Shown piece after piece: positions 54,094-62,122 of a stretch of DNA of 64,000 nt. How positions within the stretch are numbered: the first letter of the stretch is position 1; every line of letters begins with the position of its first letter. The notes under the pieces were generated by a model. That model was not told the origin of the DNA. It made no database searches and worked only from the letters and a program-made list of their open reading frames with translations. The position numbers and the translations under genes were made by a program. This DNA is from an uncultured Bacteroidales bacterium (lineage in GTDB: Bacteria; Bacteroidota; Bacteroidia; Bacteroidales; P3): positions 41,231 to 105,230 of the forward strand of contig CAKZZD010000020.1 of the NCBI GenBank assembly GCA_937886715.1, read 5' to 3'.

Positions 54094-54645
54094 CTATTGT
54101 TTAAATTCCGACGACATCATGTGGCCTGCCACCTTGAGGGACTCGTCGTCGCTGGTGATATGAAATGTCAGTATCACCATGCGGTCGGAGGGACAATAGA
54201 TGGCGTAGTAGCCCTCGTCACCGGGGAAGGCATCGGCGTTGAAGACAACGAGATGTTTGGGTGCAAGACCTATTATGCGTCTCAACGAGTCGATATGCAG
54301 TTCCTTCTCTCTCTTTTTCATTTCCTTCTCTGCCTTTTTCTTTTCTGTCTTCTCCTGTACCTGCTGCCATCGTGGAGATGGATTATATTCCACAGTGCCA
54401 TCGATGCTCCCTCTGCGTGGAGTGTAAGGAAGGTGTATCAGTTCGCTGCGCAACGAGTCGTAGGTCTCCTTGTCTTCGGCCTCGAAGAATGTGACTGTCA
54501 CAATGTCGCCGCTCGAAAGGGGGTAGCGCTCGACACAATAGGCTTTTATGCCCTGCCGGTTGGCATAATGCTTGTAGAGGGCAGTCTGTGCATGGGCAGC
54601 AATGCCAACTGTCAACAGGCAAACAAAAAATGCGATGTGTTTCAT
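54094..54645 (-). CDS. Secreted protein of the sigma operon, unknown function
   Basis: A 183-residue protein with a signal peptide (MKHIAFFVCLLTVGIAAHAQ). The middle (about 95-118) is a highly charged helix (EKTEKKKAEKEMKKREKELH). I do not recognise a family. It overlaps the anti-sigma-like gene by 4 bases and the receptor gene follows after 3 bases, so it is an operon member, perhaps a periplasmic partner of the receptor or of the anti-sigma protein. Confidence 0.75.
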   Translation of the reverse strand: MKHIAFFVCLLTVGIAAHAQTALYKHYANRQGIKAYCVERYPLSSGDIVTVTFFEAEDKETYDSLRSELIHLPYTPRRGSIDGTVEYNPSPRWQQVQEKTEKKKAEKEMKKREKELHIDSLRRIIGLAPKHLVVFNADAFPGDEGYYAIYCPSDRMVILTFHITSDDESLKVAGHMMSSEFKQ

Positions 54646-54944
54646 AACGATTGTATGCTTCTAATATGGTTGATGTTGTTGTCGATGAGGGCCAGCACAT
54701 CGTCGGGGTTGCACTGGCTGTTGCAGTAGATGCCGGCGGAGGTGTAGGATATATTGGCCGACGAGCCGTCGGCAGTCCTTTCGTGCGGCAAAAGCACCAT
54801 GAGCAGAATGGCTGCGGCAGCGGCAGCCGGCACCGCAATGCGCCAAAGGGGCCTCGCCAATGGCCGCCGGGCGGTGTCCTGCTCCTTGCTGCGACACTCA
54901 GCATTCTTGTTGTGTATCTGTTCTATAAGTTCGTCGGTATTCAT
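54642..54944 (-). CDS. Small single-span membrane protein, candidate anti-sigma factor
   Basis: A 100-residue protein: about 34 cytoplasmic residues (MNTDELIEQIHNKNAECRSK), one helix (about 36-51) rich in Ala, and a periplasmic tail of about 48 residues. It has no zinc-type HxxxCxxC motif. Its position directly after the ECF sigma gene with a 4-base overlap is the classic anti-sigma place, and the topology fits. Sequence alone does not prove it. Confidence 0.6.
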   Translation of the reverse strand: MNTDELIEQIHNKNAECRSKEQDTARRPLARPLWRIAVPAAAAAAILLMVLLPHERTADGSSANISYTSAGIYCNSQCNPDDVLALIDNNINHIRSIQSL

Positions 54945-55429
54945 ATCTCATTCAATTTTTTCAGTTTCTCCTTGATGCGCCCGATGCGTGTGGTCACGTT
55001 CGTGCGGCTAACGACCAACAGGTGGGCAATCTCGTCGGTGGTGAAGCCGTCGAGGTAGAGGCTGACGAGCCGCTGGTCGCCAGGTGGCAGCTGCGCTATC
55101 AGCGCCTTCAGATGCGACGTCTGCTCCTGCATGACGGTGTCGTCGGGCAGATCGAAGTCGACAAGCGGCAACATCACCACCTGCCTTTTCTTGTGCCGTC
55201 GCCAGCTGATGGCAGTGTTCAGCGCCACACGGTAGACCCACGTGATGGCTTTATGGTCGGGACGGTAGGTCTTCCAACCGCGCCACAGATTGATAAGCAC
55301 CTCCTGCCGCAAGTCCTCATAGTCATCGCCGGAAGGACAGAACGAGCGGCAAATGCGGCCGATGACCGCACCATGCCGCTCAATCAGTTCCACAAAGGGA
55401 TGCTCATCCTTTTCACCATCAGCTTTCAT
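54941..55429 (-). CDS. ECF-type RNA polymerase sigma factor
   Basis: A 162-residue sigma-70 family protein. Region 2 shows CPSGDDYEDLRQEVLINLWR and TWVYRVALNTAISWRRHKKR; region 4 shows DQRLVSLYLDGFTTDEIAHL and SRTNVTTRIGRIKEKLKKL as the helix-turn-helix for the -35 element. It probably directs its own operon: anti-sigma-like protein, secreted protein and barrel protein. It is preceded by a 349-base gene-free region with a large hairpin. Confidence 0.93.
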   Translation of the reverse strand: MKADGEKDEHPFVELIERHGAVIGRICRSFCPSGDDYEDLRQEVLINLWRGWKTYRPDHKAITWVYRVALNTAISWRRHKKRQVVMLPLVDFDLPDDTVMQEQTSHLKALIAQLPPGDQRLVSLYLDGFTTDEIAHLLVVSRTNVTTRIGRIKEKLKKLNEI

Positions 55430-55623
55430 ACCCTTATTAAACGTCCGTCACCGACAAAATGTCACACCGGTGAGAAAAAAAAGCATCTTTTCTCCCCCAC
55501 AGACATTCTAAACAAAACAATAAATCAACAACTCACGCTCCCATATCCGCCACAACGGCACGATGCACGCCGCCCACACCGCATCATCCTCCCCAACCCC
55601 CTGTCACTCAATACCTTCTCCTT
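55430..55623. other. Leader of the ECF sigma operon
   Basis: No gene is seen. The first 100 bases upstream of the sigma start are A/T-rich in blocks and must contain its promoter; none of the known consensus elements is clear. C-rich CACCGC/CCTCCCC sequence precedes the hairpin at 55624. Confidence 0.4.
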
Positions 55624-55673
55624 ACCAACTCCTACCCATCTCCTACCATAGTAGGAGATGGGTAGGAGTTGGT
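55624..55673. repeat. 23-base perfect hairpin, TAGGAG/GGTAGG type
   Basis: CCAACTCCTACCCATCTCCT.. (55624-55646) pairs perfectly with 55651-55673 around the loop CATA. It lies between the stop of a minus-strand gene (55779) and the sigma gene start (55429). There is no T-run. The words GTAGGAG and GGTAGG also make up the tandem array at 6488-6549. Confidence 0.8.
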
Positions 55674-55778
55674 TAGGCGTTGATACGTAGAAATCAAGCA
55701 GTTGCGATGCACAAAAAATATATGGTTCCTCCTGAAAATGCTTGCGTCGCACCGCAAACCGCAAACCGCCGGGACGCG

Positions 55779-56609
55779 CTAGTCGAAATCGATGCCGAAT
55801 GTGAGCATCAACGACCAGCCGTTGTGTTTCACGTCGCAGTAGATGAGGTCGTTGTCGGCCCTACGGTAGCCGTCTTCAGAGAAACCGGACATCTCCGTGG
55901 CGGTGATTAAATTGAAGAGCGTCATCCTGTACTGGAAGGAGAGGCCTGCCCACATATTATCGCCGAAATGATAGCTGGCTCCGAGACGGGCAATAGCTCC
56001 GAAATCTATATTAGGAGAAAACGAGTCCATATTTTCGGCTTTGTGCCATTCGTTGGCTTCGGCATCAGGAACAAGGTTGGCGCCCAAACGTTTCTCAGTA
56101 CGTGCCTTATTGCCAGTGACGAAAGTAAAGGCAGGGGCAACGGCGAAATCGATGCTAACTGGTTCGGCAACGCGATAGGAGCCCTCAATGCCTAACTGCG
56201 CATCGATAAGGTTGGACTTGGACCACAGCGTGTAGCTGTAGGCAGAATGCAGCGCAACGGCCGAGAAGTCGGCCTGCCACTGGCATTGAGTGAACCCGAT
56301 GCCGAGCATTGCGCCCATGCGGAACTTCTCGTTGTAGTCGCGGAGGCTAGACATCGAGATGAGGAACGAAGGCCCCATCAAAGGCGCGACCTTGTCGGCC
56401 TCGACGTCTTTCCACTGAGAGTAGGTGTAACCCCACGAGTCGACAGTGGTAGTGTTGTAACGGAACAAGGGAGCTGCCGTATTGAAAGCGACACCGCCAA
56501 AGAACGACATCTGTCCACCGCGTCCGGTGGACACATTGCCATAGAACTGAGCATTGGCTGTCGAAATGAGGGCAATGGCTGCAAGGATTGCCAGAAAATG
56601 TTTATTCAT
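55779..56609 (-). CDS. Putative outer-membrane barrel protein
   Basis: A 276-residue protein with a leader (MNKHFLAILAAIALISTANAQ) and alternating strands to the end (HNGWSLMLTFGIDFD), ending in the Phe-Asp typical of small barrels. MSFFGGVAFNTAAPLFRYN and NMWAGLSFQYRMTLFNLIT are examples of strands. I recognise no named family; it may be a porin-like or PorT-like barrel. It lies 74 bases after the M48 gene on the same strand and could be its operon partner. Confidence 0.7.
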   Translation of the reverse strand: MNKHFLAILAAIALISTANAQFYGNVSTGRGGQMSFFGGVAFNTAAPLFRYNTTTVDSWGYTYSQWKDVEADKVAPLMGPSFLISMSSLRDYNEKFRMGAMLGIGFTQCQWQADFSAVALHSAYSYTLWSKSNLIDAQLGIEGSYRVAEPVSIDFAVAPAFTFVTGNKARTEKRLGANLVPDAEANEWHKAENMDSFSPNIDFGAIARLGASYHFGDNMWAGLSFQYRMTLFNLITATEMSGFSEDGYRRADNDLIYCDVKHNGWSLMLTFGIDFD

Positions 56610-56683
56610 TTTAGTAAGGGTTTATAAAGGTTAAAAAAACAAAGATTTACATATTGTCAATACTGCCTTGATTACTTATATGT

Positions 56684-59425
56684 TCAGGGTTGGAAGCCAA
56701 TATTGACACCGAGCCTGAAGGCGTTGAGGAGATTGTTGAGCATGCCCCCCACACCGTCGGCGTCGCGGGGATTGCCAAGCATATAGCCGCATTGCATGTA
56801 GTAGCCCAACGTAAGATGATCGTAGAAGATGTGGCGGCGTCCCAGTTCGGCGTGGACACCGAAAAAGAGGTCCTTGCTGAGGGCGGGAACATCGTCGCCG
56901 TTGAGCAGATACTTTGACACATCAAGTCCCAGTCCCCAATAGTAGCCCAGCGGAGCCAAATGGCGGTAGTGGCGCCAACCGAGCGAGAAGTTGAGGCGGT
57001 TCATATCGTAGTAAGCATATTCAATACCAGCATATTGGCCATTATCATATACTTCGGTTTCGATGCTGTAGCGCATCGGGGTGAAGTAGGCCGAAAGGGT
57101 TAGTGATGCCCGGCGCCAGGCGGCATATTCGACATCGATACCGAAGTCGGCGGACAAGAACGAATTGCGCGGGAACGAGCGCTCGCCGTCGGATAGGGCA
57201 CCTGGCTTGAGGGCCATTCCGGCACCGATATTGAACCGATTACCCAAATATCCGGTGGCTCTGGTGCAGGAGTCCTGCCCGACGTGGAGGAAGTGGTCGT
57301 AAAGCACGTTGCGCACCAAGGCCTTTTCGTCGGCCACATCGAGTGTCTTGATGTGCTTGGAAAGTTTGTGTCCGCCAACGGCATCGATCTGGATGCTGTA
57401 GACGGCAGTAGATTCGCGATGGCTGACCATTTTGTTGATTTCAAGTGGAGTGGTGACAGGGATGAAGAGTAAGAGAATGTCGCTTGGGGTGAAGTGGCTC
57501 GGCAGGTTTTCCACATTGACTACGAACGACATATTGATGGTGCCGGCATCGTATTTCTGGACAACACGGTCCATCTGTGGCTGAACCGAGAAATGCATAT
57601 CGAAGTCGCCCTTGGTCTGCCAGAACTCCCCTACCCATTCGTTCATGTCCACCCATTCGTTGTAGCGTTCATCGGTGGCAATATTTTTCAAGGCCTGGTC
57701 GCTGAAATCGACGGATCCGATGCCGTTTTTGGCGGCGGCACGATTGATGTCGGAATAGAACGATTCCTCTTTACGCTTGGATTTCAGGATATTAAGTTTG
57801 CCATCATATTTGTTTATCACATAATAGCTTGGGCAGTAGACCAGTTGGTTCTTGTGGCTGTCGACGGCGTTCTGTTTCTTCTCGGGCAGGGGTTTCAAGT
57901 GACTGTCAAGATAAAGGGCGAAATTCTTGTCGGCCATCAGCAGGTCGGTGAAGGCATAGGCGTGCATATCCTCGTCGTGCTGGCGATTTTTTTTGCGTTT
58001 CAGACGTTCATACTTCGACAGGGTTGCATCGGCAGTATCGGCGTCAGTTTTGGCCTTTGGCTCACTGTTGAAAAAGTCTGCCGTCCAGTTGTATTTGACG
58101 TTGAGGTCTGCAAAAATGTCATCCATCATACCGGTTATCTGCTTGTCGTCGGGATAGCGGCAATGGGCCTGCCAGAGGCGGTGTGCGGCGACGAGGGCAA
58201 GGTCGTCCTTCTTAATGCGTCGGAAGAAATAGTAACACTGCTGCACTTCGCCCTCAAAATCCTTGTAGTCGCCCACGACGCTGCTGGTATTGGTGTAGGT
58301 TTTGTACTTGGAAAGGCCATAGAGGGCCTGGCATAGAGCACGCTCCACGTAATGGTTGTCGGGATAGAGCTTTTGGAGCAGATAGCAATCGTAGAAGCCT
58401 CTGACATATTCGGCATAAATGATATCCTGGCGGACACACTCGAAGCGCGCCAAAGCACGTATTTGTTCAAACTCGGCTTGCGACGTGGTTACGAAGCGGT
58501 TGCCGCCCTTGCCGCCTGCCACTATAGACGATGTGGCCGTGCGACGTTTCAAGATGTTGGGGTGGGTGCTGAGCGAGTCGTTGTAGTCGTCACGAGCCGT
58601 TATGGGGTCGACCTGCTGCATAAAGTAATCCGAGGGCATCTTGTAATACGGCGTGTTGAAATAGGCGGTGTCGAACACCTGTTCATCGAAAGGCAAATAG
58701 CCATATTGCAGCACGTCGAAAACGCCCTCAGTAACATCCTTGGCATAGGGGCTGGGCAGGTAGAACATCGTCAGACCCAGACTGTCTGCCTCGCTCTCCA
58801 TTTCACGCGAGCGGTTATGGTACTTGATAAAATCGCGCATCTCCTGCGTTTCAGCCTCTATATCGTCGCTGTCGTGCTTGCGGCGCGATATTTCCTCAAG
58901 GCTGTGCTTGCGCAAGTAGTGCACGATTTCGTGGCTGATAATGAAGGCCAGCTGAGCCTCGTCTTCAACCTGCGCCACAAGGCCTGTGCACACAAACACC
59001 ATTCCCTGACCGGTAGCGAAAGCATTGACATCGGGCGACTTGAGCGTATAGAAACGCAACTCGCGCCGCAATTCAGGATAGTCCTTGAGCAATGTGTCGG
59101 CTATGCCTTCCACCATACGCGTAATCGGGTCGCCATAGAGTATGCGCCCCGACGACATAGTGCGGTTGATCTGGTAAGAGGCAGCAAGCACCTTGTCGCG
59201 ATTACGAAGACGACCGTCGTTATAGTCGCGCACGCGCTGTTTGTCAAGCGAATAGAGTTCTTCGAGCGAAAGCCTCAAATCGGCAGGCACCGGTCCTTCC
59301 GACTTAATTCCATCGAAACGGTCAAAATTGTACACCTGCTGCCCGAGTGCAGTACCCGCAGCAAGCAGCACTGCAACAGCAAACGAGTAGCATAATATCC
59401 TTTTAAACAACATTCTGCTATTCAT
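56684..59425 (-). CDS. M48 metalloprotease fused to a barrel-like C-terminal region
   Basis: A 913-residue secreted protein with a leader (about 8-29). IISHEIVHYLRKH holds the HExxH zinc site (His165, Glu166, His169), and EMESEADSLGLTMF (about 207-220) the third ligand Glu of the BepA/HtpX-type M48 family. The middle (about 330-650) is unassigned and helical-rich. The last 170 residues look like beta-strands of an outer-membrane barrel (NFSLGWRHYRHL, FRLGVNIGFQP). BepA homologues in other phyla carry TPR repeats instead. It may tend outer-membrane assembly. The start overlaps the upstream stop by 8 bases. Confidence 0.82.
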   Translation of the reverse strand: MNSRMLFKRILCYSFAVAVLLAAGTALGQQVYNFDRFDGIKSEGPVPADLRLSLEELYSLDKQRVRDYNDGRLRNRDKVLAASYQINRTMSSGRILYGDPITRMVEGIADTLLKDYPELRRELRFYTLKSPDVNAFATGQGMVFVCTGLVAQVEDEAQLAFIISHEIVHYLRKHSLEEISRRKHDSDDIEAETQEMRDFIKYHNRSREMESEADSLGLTMFYLPSPYAKDVTEGVFDVLQYGYLPFDEQVFDTAYFNTPYYKMPSDYFMQQVDPITARDDYNDSLSTHPNILKRRTATSSIVAGGKGGNRFVTTSQAEFEQIRALARFECVRQDIIYAEYVRGFYDCYLLQKLYPDNHYVERALCQALYGLSKYKTYTNTSSVVGDYKDFEGEVQQCYYFFRRIKKDDLALVAAHRLWQAHCRYPDDKQITGMMDDIFADLNVKYNWTADFFNSEPKAKTDADTADATLSKYERLKRKKNRQHDEDMHAYAFTDLLMADKNFALYLDSHLKPLPEKKQNAVDSHKNQLVYCPSYYVINKYDGKLNILKSKRKEESFYSDINRAAAKNGIGSVDFSDQALKNIATDERYNEWVDMNEWVGEFWQTKGDFDMHFSVQPQMDRVVQKYDAGTINMSFVVNVENLPSHFTPSDILLLFIPVTTPLEINKMVSHRESTAVYSIQIDAVGGHKLSKHIKTLDVADEKALVRNVLYDHFLHVGQDSCTRATGYLGNRFNIGAGMALKPGALSDGERSFPRNSFLSADFGIDVEYAAWRRASLTLSAYFTPMRYSIETEVYDNGQYAGIEYAYYDMNRLNFSLGWRHYRHLAPLGYYWGLGLDVSKYLLNGDDVPALSKDLFFGVHAELGRRHIFYDHLTLGYYMQCGYMLGNPRDADGVGGMLNNLLNAFRLGVNIGFQP

Positions 59426-60884
59426 ATTTCAAAAATGACAAGTTTGAATTGAATGGGCGCGACAGGATAAGGAGGTACGAACCGTCGCTGAGCAGATGCG
59501 GGGCACCTATGATGGCCGACTTGGAGGGAACCTCAAGCAACTGGCGACTGCAGTTGCCCTGGCGGTCGAGGGTCAACGACATCAATGCCAGCTTGCTGCG
59601 CTCGAGCGAAGCAGTGATGGCGGTGGCACCCTCTTTGAGGTTGGCATTGGACGGATGGTCGATATAGAAAACAGCGTACTTGTCGCCGGCAGGGACAAGA
59701 ACCGTGCGAATGCGGTTGGGCGTACCCAATGGGGCCTGGAGATCGCGCAGCACTACGCGATGCCATTGGATGCTGCCGTCGTTAGCAATGCGATAAGCAA
59801 GGATGCCCACATATTCGGAGTGCGAAAACATTCCATTGATCAGGTAGTTATAAGTACGTTCGAATAGCACGGTGGTCCCTTCCTTGTCGTAGAGTGAACT
59901 GCTAAACTGCAGCTTGTCGGTGGTGTTGATTTTGAGTCTCGCACGATGCGACACATTGCAGAGGTCGCAGATATCTTCTTTGCTGAACAACCGTTTTTCG
60001 AACTTGGTCACGCGTTTGGCACGTGTATCGTAGACCAATGAATATATGCCAGAATACCAGCGGCTAGACGCATCCTGCTTTTCGCCCGTCAGCAGACCCG
60101 TGCAGTAGATCTTGCCATTTTCGTAGCGAACAATTTCCATATTGCCAAGTTCGGGAAGCACTTCAGAGGCCGAAAAGGCCTGCTCGTGTTCACCGTCGAG
60201 GATGGCGAACCGAAGAAGGGTCTCGTCGCTGTTTTTCTTTCTAAGGAATCCGGCCACCACTACCTCGCCGCTATCGGTGACAAAATAGTCGTCGATGGCA
60301 TCCTGATGAAACTCCATACTCCACATCTCTTCGAGCTCTGTGTCGTAGAGGCCCACGAGCCATTCGACATCATCGTTCTGCACCACGGCGAAGATGAGGC
60401 TTAGCCATTCCTGCGACTGCGAAGTGCTGACATAGGTGTAAGTCTCCTCCGACGTTGTGTTGCTGAACGATGCCAGCTCTTTGGGCTCGCCCAAAGGCTG
60501 CAATGTCGACGGGTCGTAGCTAAGCTTGTACGCCGTATAGCTGGATTTGCTCTTTTGCGTCATCATCAAGTCGACCGATTTGTCGTTGACAAACCCGCCA
60601 TACATAGTAGCATTTTCGTCCGAGCTGAGATCGATACGCCCAAGTTCCTTGAGATCGGCATCGAAGCACGCCAGGTAAGGTTTAGACTTGGTTTCGTCGG
60701 TGAAGCACATAAGGTAGGTTTTGCCGTCCTTGTGACCGATAAAGCCTGGATAGCGAGCCTGCAAGCTCTTCTTCTTGTTGTACTCCAGAGCCTTCGAATC
60801 AGCCCCGAGGCTTATCTTCCACTGCTGGCCTATGGCAGTCTGCAGGCAGGCCAACGACACTAAAAGAAACAGTATTTTTTTCAT
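59418..60884 (-). CDS. Secreted protein, WD/propeller-like, unknown function
   Basis: A 488-residue protein with a leader (MKKILFLLVSLACLQTAIGQ). The body has repeated strands with motifs such as KTYLMCFTDETKSKPYLACF and IYCTGLLTGEKQDASSRWYS spaced about 50 residues apart, which suggests a beta-propeller. No family is recognised. It is the first gene of the M48 operon (overlap 8 bases), so it may bind to or regulate that protease. The leader of 153 bases before it is AT-rich. Confidence 0.72.
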   Translation of the reverse strand: MKKILFLLVSLACLQTAIGQQWKISLGADSKALEYNKKKSLQARYPGFIGHKDGKTYLMCFTDETKSKPYLACFDADLKELGRIDLSSDENATMYGGFVNDKSVDLMMTQKSKSSYTAYKLSYDPSTLQPLGEPKELASFSNTTSEETYTYVSTSQSQEWLSLIFAVVQNDDVEWLVGLYDTELEEMWSMEFHQDAIDDYFVTDSGEVVVAGFLRKKNSDETLLRFAILDGEHEQAFSASEVLPELGNMEIVRYENGKIYCTGLLTGEKQDASSRWYSGIYSLVYDTRAKRVTKFEKRLFSKEDICDLCNVSHRARLKINTTDKLQFSSSLYDKEGTTVLFERTYNYLINGMFSHSEYVGILAYRIANDGSIQWHRVVLRDLQAPLGTPNRIRTVLVPAGDKYAVFYIDHPSNANLKEGATAITASLERSKLALMSLTLDRQGNCSRQLLEVPSKSAIIGAPHLLSDGSYLLILSRPFNSNLSFLKYE

Positions 60885-61037
60885 TTTCTTGATCTTATGT
60901 TTATATTTCTCGTTTTCAAACTAATCCTTTTTGATATGAAAAATAAATTAATTCTGCGAATAACGATACTCTATGGCAGATCTTTCCCCACGATGCAACA
61001 GCAGTTAAAAATAAATTGACCACTTTTGTGTTGCATC

Positions 61038-61382
61038 ATGAAAAAATACCATCACCTTACCAATGAGCAAAGATACACAATTTCCGCGTGACCGAGAAAA
61101 AAAATGTCGCCGACAGGCATCGCAGATTTGATAAAAGTCAGCAAATCAACCGTCAGCAGGGAGAGAAAAAAACTCCAACATGGATCGACACCACGTCGCA
61201 ATCGACGCGCAGCAGTTCTCCGAAATGAGAAAATCTCCCTCGGCGGCAGCATAGGAACCCTCTTGGACATGCACCTCGTCCGCCACAAAACCCTCCACCG
61301 CAAATTCACCATCGGCGTCCCCGCCCCACTCTTTCTGCAGACAGCCCTGGCTCTCGCCATATTCCTCCACCTCCATAGTTAG
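61038..61382 (+). pseudogene. IS30-family transposase remnant
   Basis: The frame from ATG 61038 reads MKKYHHLTNEQRYTISA, then TGA at 61089-61091, then in the same frame MSPTGIADLIKVSKSTVSRE. Together these form the N-terminal helix-turn-helix of IS30 transposases. After about 61,160 the sequence no longer resembles the family (no DDE region), so only the start survives. No terminal inverted repeats are seen. It marks the left edge of an AT-rich accessory island and may be a scar of insertion. Confidence 0.75.
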
Positions 61383-61529
61383 CCCCCCCCCAAAAAAACC
61401 GTACCCCTCCCCCGGCAACAACGCCGACCAGCAATCCCCACCCCCATCCCAGCCACAGAAAATCAACACTGTGGCTCCTTTTTTTACGCATATCTGCAAA
61501 ATAATTTCCACAACTCGCCAAATATTTAT

Positions 61530-61537
61530 TATATTTG
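61530..61537 (+). promoter_or_regulatory. -7 promoter element of the accessory island
   Basis: TATATTTG fits TAnnTTTG and lies 61 bases before the first micro-ORF (61598) and 108 before the ORF6N-like gene. TTTC about 21 bases upstream is a weak -33 candidate. Confidence 0.55.
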
Positions 61538-61597
61538 TAACCCCATAAATAGCAAGCAAAAAAGAATAATATACTAAACCTCAAACATATAAGCAAC

Positions 61598-61642
61598 ATG
61601 ACCGCGCTGGAAGAAGTTGGAAATAGAAAACTGCGGAAATAA
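61598..61642 (+). CDS. Repeated 14-residue micro-ORF, copy A
   Basis: ATG to TAA codes MTALEEVGNRKLRK. It ends 2 bases before the ATG of the shortened ORF6N gene. Two further copies (62068, 62836) lie before the next genes and share most residues. Several differences between copies A and B are silent, which hints that the peptide or its translation matters. Confidence 0.45.
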   Translation: MTALEEVGNRKLRK

Positions 61643-61644
61643 CA

Positions 61645-61863
61645 ATGGACGATATGACAGATAGGGTAATTGTACAGGAAGAGTCAAACATAGAGGTTAT
61701 CAAGCACCGGATCTACGAGTTGCGGGGTATGCGGTTGAAATCACAATTTGTGACCTCAAGTTTAGAGATAGCTAATATTGAGAATAATACGCAATTTACG
61801 GTCAAATTTTTTGACCTCAAAATAATGAAGGAAACAGAACAAGATGCCATAATGGCAGCTTAA
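61645..61863 (+). pseudogene. ORF6N-like protein, internally deleted
   Basis: A 72-residue product. NIEVIKHRIYELRGMR is nearly the same as the N-terminus of the intact ORF6N protein at 62123, but the next 50 or so residues (the DNA-binding core from VILDRDLAELYG onward) are missing and the frame jumps to LKSQFVTSSLE, which resembles the intact protein's LRSQIATL linker. The remaining tail is short and divergent. It is most simply a deletion derivative. Two palindromes (61741-61753, 61800-61816) lie in it. Confidence 0.6.
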
Positions 61864-61926
61864 ACAACAAACTGATTAACAGGACGTGGTCGAAAATTTC
61901 GACCGCGAAAAGAGTTGAACTAATGA

Positions 61927-62112
61927 ATAACAAACAGCGGAGAACTTGACAAAGAGGGCACATGTTCCATTTTGGAACACATGGGTAACGAAGGGAAGCA
62001 ACGATACACCACGCTGTACTATAACCTTGATATGAAACCAGAGAAGCCGGCAGAAGCAATATTAAAAATGACCGTGCAGGAAGAAGTGGGAAATAGGAAT
62101 CTGCTGAAATAA
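61927..62112 (+). pseudogene. RhuM-family fragment running into micro-ORF copy B
   Basis: After a TGA at 61924 the frame reads ITNSGELDKEGTCSILEHMG and NEGKQRYTTLYYNLDM. This matches the region of RhuM-family proteins that reads GELDK...C, then a T..YNLD(V/M)I block. The rest is missing on both sides; the frame continues directly into KPEKPAEAILK and the micro-ORF copy B, ending at TAA 62110-62112. It is a remnant or an in-frame fusion. RhuM-type genes often travel with ORF6N genes in accessory DNA. Confidence 0.55.
62068..62112 (+). CDS. Repeated 14-residue micro-ORF, copy B
   Basis: ATG to TAA codes MTVQEEVGNRNLLK, 10 bases before the intact ORF6N start. It differs from copy A at about 6 of 45 bases. 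It is also the tail of a longer frame from the RhuM fragment, so its start may be internal. Confidence 0.4.
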   Translation: MTVQEEVGNRNLLK

Positions 62113-62122
62113 AAAGAACAAA

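Noticed and set aside
52537..54729. 730-codon plus-strand reading frame opposite the barrel protein and its operon
   Set aside because: Low-complexity Val/Gly/Ala/Glu composition typical of the complement of a GC-biased gene; the minus strand has a leader and a plug-like domain.
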